DNA from: Vibrio gelatinilyticus
Lineage (GTDB): Bacteria; Pseudomonadota; Gammaproteobacteria; Enterobacterales; Vibrionaceae
NCBI RefSeq assembly: GCF_022836845.1
Contig: NZ_JAJNNZ010000019.1
Location: 1 to 64,000, forward strand
Direction of reading: 5' to 3'
Length of the DNA: 64,000 nucleotides
Part shown: piece after piece, positions 17,799 through 26,444 of the stretch
Layout: each line of letters begins with the position of its first letter
Position numbering within the stretch: position 1 is the first letter of the stretch
Made by a program: the position numbers and the translations under genes
Notes under the pieces: generated by a model
Database searches by the model: none
Told to the model about the DNA's origin: nothing
The model's input: only the letters and a program-made list of their open reading frames with translations

Positions 17799-18206
17799 TT
17801 ACTTATTAATGGTTGCGTTGTTTGGCTCAGAAAAAGTCCAAACCTTATGAACGATATAGGTAATAACGGGCAATATCACCACCACGATCAACACTCGAGC
17901 ATAACTGTTTACATCGGAAAAGATCTCGCTGATGCCTTGCGCGGCCATCAGTGAAGAAAATTGAACCGCGAAAAATTTGATCGCGTTATTCCAGTTTACT
18001 TTGTGCTTAAATACAAGCAGTGTTTGCGCAAAGTAAGAGAAGAAGAACGCGATGGTAAAGCCGCAGATATTGGCATACAGCACGCTATCCTGAGCGAACC
18101 TGAGAAATAAAAAAGCAACGGCAATATGAATTGCCGTGGCCATACCACCGGTCAAGATGAATCTTATGATCCGGTATTGTAATAGCCTGTCAAGCAGAGC
18201 AGTCAT
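17799..18206 (-). CDS. gtrA: GtrA-family lipid-linked sugar flippase
   Basis: A 135-residue GtrA-like protein with four membrane segments, including the family's FILTGGMATAIHIAVAFLFL and ICGFTIAFFFSYFAQTLLVF. GtrA proteins are thought to flip undecaprenyl-phosphate-glucose across the inner membrane. I chose the ATG at 18204-18206 (MTALLDRLLQY), preceded by GAGAAG. It overlaps the last 17 nt of gtrB, showing tight coupling. A longer upstream frame would add 34 residues that overlap gtrB and have no support. Confidence 0.88.
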   Translation of the reverse strand: MTALLDRLLQYRIIRFILTGGMATAIHIAVAFLFLRFAQDSVLYANICGFTIAFFFSYFAQTLLVFKHKVNWNNAIKFFAVQFSSLMAAQGISEIFSDVNSYARVLIVVVILPVITYIVHKVWTFSEPNNATINK

Positions 18207-19179
18207 CTTGCTTCTCTTGTTTCGCGTTAATGCTGTCTTTGCCTTGATATTGATCACTTTCAATAATGTAGGTTGGGCGGCGCTTAGATTCCATATAAAG
18301 CCTGCCAACGTATTCCCCTAACACACCAATACCGATTAATTGCACCCCACCTAAGAATAAGATCACGGTGATTAATGACGCGTAGCCAGGTGAGTCGATA
18401 CCAAATATCAACGTTTTAATAACAGTGATGCTGAGGTAAAGGAATGCGAAAGCAGAAATCACGCTGCCAATATAAAGCCAGATGCGCAGTGGCGCAGTAC
18501 TAAAACTGGTTATGCCATCAAGAGCAAAGTTCCACAGCTTCCAACCATTAAAGCTGGTTTCGCCCGCTTCGCGAGATTCACGTTTGTACTCAACCACAGA
18601 TGTTTTAAAGCCCACCCAGGAAAATATCCCTTTCATGAAACGCTGGTTTTCGGGCAGCAACTGAATTGCTTTAAGTACGCGTCTGTTTATTAAGCGAAAG
18701 TCCCCGACGTTTTCTGGGATCTCGACGTGAGCGACGGCGTTATGAAACTTATAAAACAGTTCAGCAGAGAGCTTTTTAGCCCACGAATCGGTGCTGCGAT
18801 CAACACGCTTGGCCACCACCACATCAAAACCTTTATTCCATTCGCGCAGAAAATCGTGGATCAGTTCTGGTGGATCTTGTAAATCGGCATCAATCGGGAT
18901 GATAACTTCACCACGCGCCAAATCAAGCCCAGCAGTCAGCGCCGCTTCTTTACCAAAGTTACGCGATAGGTTTACCGTACGCACGTGATTATCTTGTTCT
19001 CGCAAAGACTCCATCACACTCAGTGTGTCGTCTTTACTGCCATCATTAATTAAAATGACTTCATAGCTGTACCCGGTTTCTTGCAGTACAGTGGAAATTC
19101 GTTCCATGAAGATATGCAGTACCGCTTGTTCGTTATAACAAGGACAAACGATGGAAATGGTTGGAGCGGAGTTTGACAT
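18190..19179 (-). CDS. gtrB: Bactoprenol glucosyltransferase GtrB type (GT2)
   Basis: The 329-residue protein has an N-terminal GT-A domain with ISIVCPCYNEQAVL, LINDGSKDDTL and PIDADLQDPPE, and SRNFGKEAALTAGLD in between. Two membrane segments follow at about 235-255 and 265-290, then GVLGEYVGRLYMESKRRPTY. This is the GtrB/YfdH/ArnC pattern: it loads a sugar, usually glucose, from UDP onto undecaprenyl phosphate at the cytoplasmic face. I chose the ATG at 19177-19179 (MSNSAPTIS), preceded by AGG. It starts just downstream of a GT9 stop. Confidence 0.9.
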   Translation of the reverse strand: MSNSAPTISIVCPCYNEQAVLHIFMERISTVLQETGYSYEVILINDGSKDDTLSVMESLREQDNHVRTVNLSRNFGKEAALTAGLDLARGEVIIPIDADLQDPPELIHDFLREWNKGFDVVVAKRVDRSTDSWAKKLSAELFYKFHNAVAHVEIPENVGDFRLINRRVLKAIQLLPENQRFMKGIFSWVGFKTSVVEYKRESREAGETSFNGWKLWNFALDGITSFSTAPLRIWLYIGSVISAFAFLYLSITVIKTLIFGIDSPGYASLITVILFLGGVQLIGIGVLGEYVGRLYMESKRRPTYIIESDQYQGKDSINAKQEKQDDCSA

Positions 19180-19186
19180 AAGTAAC

Positions 19187-20203
19187 CTATAGGGCCTGTT
19201 TAACTGCATCTATAATTTGTTCGTTTGATGGGATTGTACCATCGGCGTTCATAACAATATGGTGGCGTCCATCCATCGGAGTATAGCGAAATGGGACGGT
19301 TGAATAAAAAATACCAACAGTTGGAGTATGCGTCGACACGGCGACGTTTCGCACGCCAGTATCTGGGGCGACGACCAATTTCGCTTTTGAAATGTATGTG
19401 ACTAAATCATCCAAAGGCAAACAGGGCTGGATTTTGAAGTTGTCATGTGTTTCTAGGTGACGGACAAAGTCGCCTTTTTCGAAGTCATTTTTTCCTTCCA
19501 AATAGACATGTTGGTAATCTGGAAGTTCCGCTACAGCAGCCTCTAACAGCAACTGCATTTGTTGCTCGGATAGTATCTTTGATTTAGTTGAAGCGCCATT
19601 GAAGTATAGTATCTGAGGCTTTTCTCCTTTGGGCTGCTCGATCTCTAAATTGCTAGGGTAGGCAAAATCTAAAGGCCTTGCTGGAGAGTGACCGAGCATC
19701 TTCAACATATCGAGCATGCATTCGACTTCGGGTTGGTAATCTGAACGAAACACTGAAATATTGTAGAGGGTGCCATTTAGGTAAGGCTTATATGGAAAAC
19801 CAAATTTCAATTTGGCCTTGCTCAAGAGCATCATCCAATAAGAGCGCGCGGTACCTGCTAAGTCAAAAATGATGTCTTGTTCAGGAAGTTGAGAGAACTC
19901 CTGATACTTCTTTTTGAGCGTCATTTCCGATTTTTTTTCTCGACCAGAAACAATAATGGTTTCATCGGCCAGATCTGAAGGTAGCCCGTATTGGTAGTTC
20001 GAAACACCGACCAGGGTGATTTTGGCATTTGGAAAGAATCGTCGAGCTTCTGTTAGGAATGGGCGAACGATCACCAGATCGCCCAACGCTGCTTGTCGGA
20101 TGACGGTGATGTTTTTGACCTTCTCTGGTGAAAAATCGTTGTTTAAATATTGCTGGGCTTTATTTGAGACATAGCCACCACGCTCACACCAGTAGTATTT
20201 CAT
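19187..20203 (-). CDS. Glycosyltransferase family 9 (heptosyltransferase-like)
   Basis: The 338-residue GT9 protein has ITVIRQAALGDLVIVRPFL (Asp42 as the expected base) and a C-terminal KLVVAPDTGVRNVAVSTHTP. I chose the ATG at 20201-20203, which overlaps the waaF stop by 4 nt. An upstream in-frame start would place 31 residues inside waaF. It resembles the GT9 proteins that add heptose III or a distal heptose, but the substrate cannot be assigned. Position between waaF and gtrB suggests a core-assembly operon. Confidence 0.85.
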   Translation of the reverse strand: MKYYWCERGGYVSNKAQQYLNNDFSPEKVKNITVIRQAALGDLVIVRPFLTEARRFFPNAKITLVGVSNYQYGLPSDLADETIIVSGREKKSEMTLKKKYQEFSQLPEQDIIFDLAGTARSYWMMLLSKAKLKFGFPYKPYLNGTLYNISVFRSDYQPEVECMLDMLKMLGHSPARPLDFAYPSNLEIEQPKGEKPQILYFNGASTKSKILSEQQMQLLLEAAVAELPDYQHVYLEGKNDFEKGDFVRHLETHDNFKIQPCLPLDDLVTYISKAKLVVAPDTGVRNVAVSTHTPTVGIFYSTVPFRYTPMDGRHHIVMNADGTIPSNEQIIDAVKQAL

Positions 20204-21243
20204 TGCACATTCTCTTTTTTGTTGAGTTGCTGAATTGCCTCTAGGATACGTTTTGGTGGCAAATCCACCAAACATTTTAAGTGTCCTAAAGGACATTCAC
20301 GCTTAAAGCATGGTCGACATTCAATATCAGTATGGACAATTTTGACATCATCGCCGAGTGGCGGCGTATAATCTGGTGAGCTTGAGCCATAAATTGCGAC
20401 GATCTTGCAACCCACGGCAGCAGATACGTGCATTAGCCCAGAGTCATTGCTGATCACGGTGTCGCAAGCAGCCAGCAAGTCTACAGCTTCTGTTAATGAG
20501 GTGCTGCCCGCCAAGTTATGGCAGTGTTGAATTGCTTCGGGTGTCAATGCTTGGCGTATTTTCTCTGTGACCTCTTGGTCTTTTTGAGAGCCGAACAGCC
20601 AAACTTGATTGCCCTCATCAATAAGGGACTGCGCGACCTTAGCGTAGTGCTGTTCAGGCCAGCGCTTCGCTGGGCCAAATTCGGCACCAGGGCACATGCC
20701 ATAGACTTTTCGAGAGGTCGTCAAGTTGAACTTATCGAGTGCGTTTTGCTGCGTTTTAGCCTCTATGGCAAATTTTGGACGAGGGCAAGACTGCAATTCA
20801 ACTTCGTGCGTCATTGCCTCTTTGGTTGATGCTAGTGCAACAAAGCGTTCTACGTAGTATTGAAACACGCGTTTATTTGGGCGCAAATCATTAAGTAGAC
20901 CATAGCGCATTTCACCCTTCCAACCCGTGCGCTTGGGAATGCCAGCAAAGAGCGGAATCAGTGCAGACTTTGCCGAATTTGGCAGCACAAAGGCGTGCGT
21001 ATAGCGTTCTTTTTTTAGTTGGCGACCTAATTGCCATCGGCCTTTCAAGTTGAAGGCGCCGTGACCGATGGGCATATCAATCGCTTTACTGACTTGCGGC
21101 ATCCTTTCTAATATTGGCTTGCACCAGGCTGGAGCCATTACATCGATGCTTGCTTCTGGATGCAATTCCTTAAGGCGAATATAGAGGCTTTGCGACATGA
21201 CCATATCGCCGACCCAGGAAGGGCCAATGATTAGTATTTTCAT
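20200..21243 (-). CDS. waaF: ADP-heptose:LPS heptosyltransferase II
   Basis: WaaF adds the second L-glycero-D-manno-heptose to heptose I. The 347-residue protein starts MKILIIGPSWVGDMVMSQSL, with Asp13 at the base position found in E. coli WaaF. It contains YGMCPGAEFGPAKRWP and AACDTVISNDSGLMHVSAAV. A Cys-rich segment, ECRPCFKRECPLGHLKC, at about 315-331 is also typical of WaaF. It overlaps both neighbours by 4 nt, so three GT9 genes form one translationally coupled block. Confidence 0.95.
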   Translation of the reverse strand: MKILIIGPSWVGDMVMSQSLYIRLKELHPEASIDVMAPAWCKPILERMPQVSKAIDMPIGHGAFNLKGRWQLGRQLKKERYTHAFVLPNSAKSALIPLFAGIPKRTGWKGEMRYGLLNDLRPNKRVFQYYVERFVALASTKEAMTHEVELQSCPRPKFAIEAKTQQNALDKFNLTTSRKVYGMCPGAEFGPAKRWPEQHYAKVAQSLIDEGNQVWLFGSQKDQEVTEKIRQALTPEAIQHCHNLAGSTSLTEAVDLLAACDTVISNDSGLMHVSAAVGCKIVAIYGSSSPDYTPPLGDDVKIVHTDIECRPCFKRECPLGHLKCLVDLPPKRILEAIQQLNKKENVQ

Positions 21244-22349
21244 TGTGTCGGATCTTTTGCTTTGGTGACTAAGTGTGCAATTTTACTGTTTACATCTTCC
21301 CAGTCGAGACTATTAATATCAGGGACGCTGGTAGATTTTGCGATGCTCGTTAACGCAAGGTCTGAATTTGGATGCCACTGAGAAAAGTTCTCTTTATCGT
21401 CATGATAAAAAGCCAGCTGAGGTCGAGATAGGCCTGTTGTCATATGCACTGTAGCAGTATCCACACTAACCACAAACTCAGCGAAATTAATGACACTTGA
21501 AATATCAAAAATAGAGCGACTTACATTGTAGTGCAGAGCATCTATGTCAAATTGCTTTATGTATTGATCAGCCAACAATTTCGTTTCTGGAGAGGAAACT
21601 AGCACTACCTTGATATCGGGATCGTGGCGTGAGATGGACTGAGAGATCTTTTTAATCGATTCGCCTGTCAATTTTCGTGCATTACCGCTGCCAAAAGCAT
21701 TAATCACACAATATCGGCGTAGCTTATGGTCATGGATAAAATCCTGTGCCGTTTGCCTAGACTCTTTGGTTTGTGGGATCACATAGTGCGTTTCGACAGG
21801 CTTGATACCAATCTTGTCGAGCAGATACATAAACTTTTCAGCAAAATGTTTCCCTTTTGTCGCAGAACCCAGCTTTAAGTCGATGAGTTTTAGCTCATCA
21901 TCGAGGCCCGCGACGTGTGAAGCCTGGCAGCAACGTAAAAAATAGATGTCTTTCATTTTCATATTCAGGCTAAGTGAAACCACCAGATCGCATTGTCCAA
22001 TTTCCTGGCAGGCTTTGCGAATATCACTGTATTTAGGTCTTTTTTCTAACATGACAACGCGGTCGGCACCTAAATGGTCGGTAAATAAGCTTGCCATGTT
22101 TGGCGAGGCGACAACGGTTATTTGGATATCACGATTGAATCTCTTTATCGCCGAAAACACAAAAGATGAGACAAAAGCATCGCCTAGCTTAGCGTCCGTT
22201 CGAACAAATACAATGTGCTTGATTTTGTCGGATTGCCACTGTTGATGGTTAGACTCTATTTTTGCTTTCGATTTGTCAAATAGCCAAACCCCGACTTTAC
22301 GTCTTAGCTGGTCTCGGAATAATTGCAACCTTGAAATGACTTTGCGCAT
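21240..22349 (-). CDS. Glycosyltransferase family 9-like protein
   Basis: The 369-residue protein is GT9-like: KHIVFVRTDAKLGDAFVSSF (Asp57) near the N-terminus and FAEFVVSVDTATVHMTTGLSRP near the C-terminus. A basic N-terminal extension of about 40 residues precedes the first beta-strand, a feature shared with the GT9 protein at 8.4 kb. The gene starts 3 bp after the GT4-deacetylase fusion and overlaps waaF by 4 nt. The donor sugar may not be heptose, because the usual IGD is replaced by LGD with a preceding RTDAK. The role is unassigned. Confidence 0.8.
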   Translation of the reverse strand: MRKVISRLQLFRDQLRRKVGVWLFDKSKAKIESNHQQWQSDKIKHIVFVRTDAKLGDAFVSSFVFSAIKRFNRDIQITVVASPNMASLFTDHLGADRVVMLEKRPKYSDIRKACQEIGQCDLVVSLSLNMKMKDIYFLRCCQASHVAGLDDELKLIDLKLGSATKGKHFAEKFMYLLDKIGIKPVETHYVIPQTKESRQTAQDFIHDHKLRRYCVINAFGSGNARKLTGESIKKISQSISRHDPDIKVVLVSSPETKLLADQYIKQFDIDALHYNVSRSIFDISSVINFAEFVVSVDTATVHMTTGLSRPQLAFYHDDKENFSQWHPNSDLALTSIAKSTSVPDINSLDWEDVNSKIAHLVTKAKDPTQ

Positions 22350-22352
22350 AGA

Positions 22353-24122
22353 TTAGCTTTTAACCTTTCTAAACAGATAATTACCGCGAACTTTACGCCA
22401 TAACCCAAATACATCCGTTTTCGGGAAAATAGCAATACGGCGGATTTGATAAGGGTCCTGATGGAATTTGAGTGGGCCTGAGTCAGTCGCCACCGCAAAT
22501 TGGTAGCCTGCATCTTGAACGATGCGTTTTGAAGCTTGATTGTGATCACCGAAGGGGTAAGCAAAAGAAATCACTGGCTTGCCCAAAATAGATTCTAGAG
22601 ATTCTTTATTTTCAACAATTTCTTTGAATTGTTGCTCATCACTAAGCTTGCTCAGTCTCGGGTGAGAAAGGGTATGCCCACCTATTTCAACGTGGTCTGA
22701 ATCAGCCAGTTGCTTTAATTGTTCTGCATTCATTAAAGGAACGGATTTTTCTGGGTTGCTTGGGTTTTCAACATCCCAACGATTAAAAGTTTCCCCAGTC
22801 ACTGCGTAGACGACAGCCTTAAAACCGTATTTTTGAAGTACAGGTAGCATGAGTTCAAGGTTGTCGATATAGCCATCGTCGACTGTGATCATCGTATAGC
22901 GCTTGCCAGCCTCTAAACGACGAATTAAATGTCCGTCTTGTAAATCTTCGAAGGTAAGGCTTGCGAATCCCATGCGTTTGAGCAGCTTAAGGTGCTTTTC
23001 AAACATGTCTATATGAAGGTAAGTCCCATGCACCCCCTTGCCACTCTCATCTTTGATAAAACGATGATACATAATGACAGGCATTTCTTGACGCAATGTA
23101 TCCACATACACATCCTGATAAATACGCTCTATCTGGTCGACGATATGTGGTAGTGAATAATGGTTACGAACGGTTTGACTAGTAGACTCAGAACAATGTG
23201 GCGAAGCCAAGCCTTTTTCGACAATCGATGCGATACTGGTAAAGTCAATATCCAAATCTTTAGGGCCAATATCACCAAAGTTCGTGGCCATTGCTTGTGA
23301 AATATTATTGTCATCAACAATGCCAACACATGTTGCTTCGCCTATCGCTAGGGTCGGGCGCCCACACAGAAGAGATTCCATTGCAACGCGACCCGCACCA
23401 ATGACCAAATTGGCTTCACTGAGCATTTTGGGGACATCGTCGGTGTATCCAGTAAAGTTTACCGAATTTTTAAACTTATCAAAGCGAGGCTCAAAAGCTG
23501 AACCTGACACCACTCGCACGTCGAAGCGCTCGAGATCCAAACACTCATTGAGCAGTCGAAAACACAATTCCCCTTTCGGTCCAGTTAAGCGGCCAACAAT
23601 AGTAATCACAGGCTTAATGTTTGTTGGCGATTGTGCCCACTGGAATCGTTCGGTCTCAATACCATTGCGACTGACTTCCATTTGTTGTAATGGAACAGCT
23701 AAGTCAGAAGCTAATTGCTCTTTAATGGCCTCACAAACCGGTAGTGCCTTACTGCCCATTGCATGGAACTTTTTCCGAGATGCATGAACAGGTTGTCGGC
23801 CATGCACTGTCGTTACCATTGGTGTTCCGGTAATTTTGCAAGCGACATGACAACTCCAGCTTGAAGCTCGAGAGTGAGCGTGAACCAGTTGGATATTGTG
23901 TTTCTTAATAAGGTAGATTAAATAGCCCACATGCCAGAAACGGCGAAAAATACTACGTTTGTTGAAGCGCAACTTAAAAAATGGCCCGGAATGTGGTTTT
24001 GTTAAAGTATCAGAAATATAGAAGACATTATGGCCTCTTGCTGTGAGTTCATTTCCAACAGTTGTGGCGTAAACTTCAGCCCCAGTGACTTCAAGTTGGG
24101 AGAGGGCCATAAGGATATTCAT
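22353..24122 (-). CDS. Fusion: glycosyltransferase family 4 + polysaccharide deacetylase (NodB domain)
   Basis: The 589-residue protein combines two enzyme domains. Residues 1 to about 345 are GT4-like: MNILMALSQLEVTGAEVYAT, LVHAHSRASSW, ITIVGRLTGPKG, then AGRVAMESLLCGRPTLAIGE. From about 355 a CE4/NodB deacetylase follows, with PVIMYHRF, the metal and catalytic ITVDDGY, the zinc HTLSHPRL and FAYPFGDHN. Such a protein could add an N-acetylhexosamine and deacetylate it. Both domains keep their key motifs. I chose the ATG at 24120-24122 with GGAA upstream; one four residues earlier is possible. It is followed at 3 bp by a GT9 gene. Confidence 0.88.
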   Translation of the reverse strand: MNILMALSQLEVTGAEVYATTVGNELTARGHNVFYISDTLTKPHSGPFFKLRFNKRSIFRRFWHVGYLIYLIKKHNIQLVHAHSRASSWSCHVACKITGTPMVTTVHGRQPVHASRKKFHAMGSKALPVCEAIKEQLASDLAVPLQQMEVSRNGIETERFQWAQSPTNIKPVITIVGRLTGPKGELCFRLLNECLDLERFDVRVVSGSAFEPRFDKFKNSVNFTGYTDDVPKMLSEANLVIGAGRVAMESLLCGRPTLAIGEATCVGIVDDNNISQAMATNFGDIGPKDLDIDFTSIASIVEKGLASPHCSESTSQTVRNHYSLPHIVDQIERIYQDVYVDTLRQEMPVIMYHRFIKDESGKGVHGTYLHIDMFEKHLKLLKRMGFASLTFEDLQDGHLIRRLEAGKRYTMITVDDGYIDNLELMLPVLQKYGFKAVVYAVTGETFNRWDVENPSNPEKSVPLMNAEQLKQLADSDHVEIGGHTLSHPRLSKLSDEQQFKEIVENKESLESILGKPVISFAYPFGDHNQASKRIVQDAGYQFAVATDSGPLKFHQDPYQIRRIAIFPKTDVFGLWRKVRGNYLFRKVKS

Positions 24123-24269
24123 TATCGGTTCCATCTAAAGTTGAAAGGGGGAGCCAAACAATTTGGTTTAGCTTGAGTGTATCAGGTTAGTATATCAACC
24201 TTGTACTTTACGAGGAAGAACGTTGGGCTTGATGTCAAAAGCAATACTGGCAGTATTGGGTGAAACTAT

Positions 24270-25007
24270 TCAGCCAAAAAGCTGCTTTAATATTTTTCGA
24301 TTAGTATTCCAATGCTTAATTCGTTGGTAGAGGGCGTAGAGCTCTCTCGTTGGTTTTATATACAATGGCGCTTTGTCAGGATCATCGTGCTGAATTGTGC
24401 TTGCAAAATCTTCAGTGTTTTTAACAATTTCGGGTTGATATTTGTATGAAACAACTCCGTGTACAAATGCTGATCCAATGTAATTATCTACTGGCGAATA
24501 CCAGCGTTTGGCGTGCGCCAAAAGTTTGTTCGCGATGCTTGGAGTCAGAGTATATGACACGGTACCGCGATAATTCGCATCCATATAACTGATCGAAAAT
24601 GCCTCACCTTGTTCTACTGGATATAACGTACATTCGTTATTTTCATGTTCAAGACGAAGAAAACCATATTTTAGTACTGATTGTTGGAGTTGCTCAAAAT
24701 GCTGGCCAAATTCAGGCTGGATTTCAGAATCATCTTCTATAATTAAAATTGGCTCATCAAGCTCGACGCAACGCTCCCACAATAAGTAGTGACTGGCAAA
24801 GCAACCGAGCTCCCCTCTAGAAGGCGGGCGTCCGCTAGTTAACCATATTCTTTTTGCTAGATTGTAGTTAGCCCAAAGCTCATGTTCACCTTCGCGACCG
24901 TCAATAGCATCGAAGAATTCAAAAGGTATCTTTTGCTTGTTTAATTCCTCTGCAATATTTTTTCGCCTATCCTGGCTGCGTAGCAAGCTAACAATAAAAA
25001 CTTTCAT
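24270..25007 (-). CDS. LPS glycosyltransferase family 25
   Basis: The 245-residue protein has the GT25 (Lex1/Lgt-type) layout. It begins MKVFIVSLLRSQDRRKNI, has PFEFFDAIDGREG at 28-40, the conserved RGELGCFASHYLLW at 64-77 and the metal-binding ILIIEDD at 87-93. GT25 enzymes add galactose or other hexoses to lipooligosaccharide in Haemophilus, Neisseria and relatives. It lies 117 bp downstream of hldD behind a terminator hairpin and may have its own promoter. The donor is not predictable from sequence alone. Confidence 0.9.
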   Translation of the reverse strand: MKVFIVSLLRSQDRRKNIAEELNKQKIPFEFFDAIDGREGEHELWANYNLAKRIWLTSGRPPSRGELGCFASHYLLWERCVELDEPILIIEDDSEIQPEFGQHFEQLQQSVLKYGFLRLEHENNECTLYPVEQGEAFSISYMDANYRGTVSYTLTPSIANKLLAHAKRWYSPVDNYIGSAFVHGVVSYKYQPEIVKNTEDFASTIQHDDPDKAPLYIKPTRELYALYQRIKHWNTNRKILKQLFG

Positions 25008-25074
25008 TATAATAAGTGTATCTTTTGGTTAGTAATACCTAGAAGTGATTTAGATATTATAGGCGGAATATGAA

Positions 25075-25106
25075 AAAGTTTTGTCGCCCCTTTGTTAAAG
25101 GGGCGA
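25075..25106 (-). terminator. Rho-independent terminator of hldD
   Basis: On the minus strand a 9-bp GC-rich stem, TCGCCCCTT/AAGGGGCGA (25084-25092 with 25098-25106), is followed by CAAAACTTTTTC. It lies about 18 bp beyond the hldD stop and separates hldD from the core glycosyltransferase genes. Confidence 0.8.
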
Positions 25107-25123
25107 TTCAGAAACGATGGTAA

Positions 25124-26068
25124 TTACTTGCTATTCACAATCGCCAGGTACTCGGCCACGCCTTCAGCAACAGTCTTAAACTCAACATCACAGCCAGCAG
25201 CGCGCAGCTTGGTTAAGTCTGCCTGAGTAAACTCTTGATAGGCACCTTTCAAATGTTCTGGGAACGGGATGGTTTCAATCTCACCTTTACCGTGGTGCTT
25301 AATAGCTGCCTCGGCAATGGCATTAAAGCTTTCGGCATTACCTGTACCGCAGTTAAAAATGCCCGATACACCGTTTTCCATAAACCACAAGTTTACCTTG
25401 CACACATCACCCACATAAATGAAGTCACGCTGAAAATGGCCACTGCCTTCAAATAATTTTGGATTTTCACCGGCGTTCATTTGGTTGTTCAAGTGGAAGG
25501 CGACAGACGCCATGCTACCTTTGTGTTGTTCGCGTGGGCCATAAACGTTGAAGTAACGAAAACCGGTAATTTGAGACAGCTTTTCACCGTGCGCTTCGGC
25601 ATCAGCGGTTAAGCGGCGAACGTAATTATCGAACTGCTGCTTTGAGTAACCGTAAACGTTGAGCGCACCTTCGTATTGCTGCTCTTCCACAAAGGTATCG
25701 GTATCACCGTAAGTGGCCGCTGACGAGGCGTAAAGAAATGGAATTTTGCGCTCTAGGCAATAGTGAAGCAATTCTTTTGAGTACTCGTAATTGTTGAGCA
25801 TCATGTACTTGCCATCCCACTCTGTCGTAGCAGAGCACGCACCTTGATGGAACACCGCTTCAATTGGGCCGAAATCATCACCAGCCATGATTTGGGTTAG
25901 GAAGTCATCGCGATCCATATAGTCGGTGATATCGAGATCAACAAGGTTCTGAAATTTCTTGCCATTCTTTAGGTTATCCACCACCAGAATGTCGTTATGA
26001 CCTGCTTCATTTAACGATTTCACAATGTTGCTGCCAATCATGCCAGCGCCGCCAGTTACGATGATCAT
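25124..26068 (-). CDS. hldD: ADP-glyceromanno-heptose 6-epimerase
   Basis: HldD (RfaD, GmhD) converts ADP-D-glycero- to ADP-L-glycero-D-manno-heptose, the donor for OpsX and WaaF. The 314-residue SDR protein has the Rossmann motif TGGAGMIG at 5-12, ASSAATYG near 114-121 and YGYSK at 139-143. GGAAG precedes the ATG. hldD is the fixed boundary between the LPS-core locus on its left and the capsule/O-antigen locus on its right in Vibrio. The gene is complete and of normal length. Confidence 0.97.
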   Translation of the reverse strand: MIIVTGGAGMIGSNIVKSLNEAGHNDILVVDNLKNGKKFQNLVDLDITDYMDRDDFLTQIMAGDDFGPIEAVFHQGACSATTEWDGKYMMLNNYEYSKELLHYCLERKIPFLYASSAATYGDTDTFVEEQQYEGALNVYGYSKQQFDNYVRRLTADAEAHGEKLSQITGFRYFNVYGPREQHKGSMASVAFHLNNQMNAGENPKLFEGSGHFQRDFIYVGDVCKVNLWFMENGVSGIFNCGTGNAESFNAIAEAAIKHHGKGEIETIPFPEHLKGAYQEFTQADLTKLRAAGCDVEFKTVAEGVAEYLAIVNSK

Positions 26069-26444
26069 AGTTTACTTCCATTTTCAAAAAAGGTTATCTG
26101 ACTAAGTATATCAATGTCTTGGTTATCGGGAAAGAAACCATTAGATACGCGTTATGAAGGGCAGTGAAAGTGATATTTTTCTGGCTACGTCGTGTCGTTT
26201 TGGTTACAGGCAATAAGACCTTGTTGATATAACTATCAGATTTTAAAGGGGTACTTTTAGTGACGCGTTCGAGATCTACAGAAAAATAGCGTGATACAGT
26301 TCACAATATATTTTATTGGTGACGGGATAATTGGAACCGCTGTCATAGTATATTGGGCGATATGCACTTTTGTGATTATCTTGGCGGGCACTTTGTTGGC
26401 CAATTAATAATTTAAGCTTGTTTAACAAGGATGTTCGTCCAACC
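26069..26444. other. Intergenic region between divergent hldD and yjbH
   Basis: A 376-bp AT-rich divergent promoter region. I see no gene, no ops element and no clear operator. It must hold the promoters of hldD (minus) and the YjbH-family gene (plus). TTG at 26418 opens a frame into yjbH but is less likely than the ATG at 26445. Confidence 0.5.
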
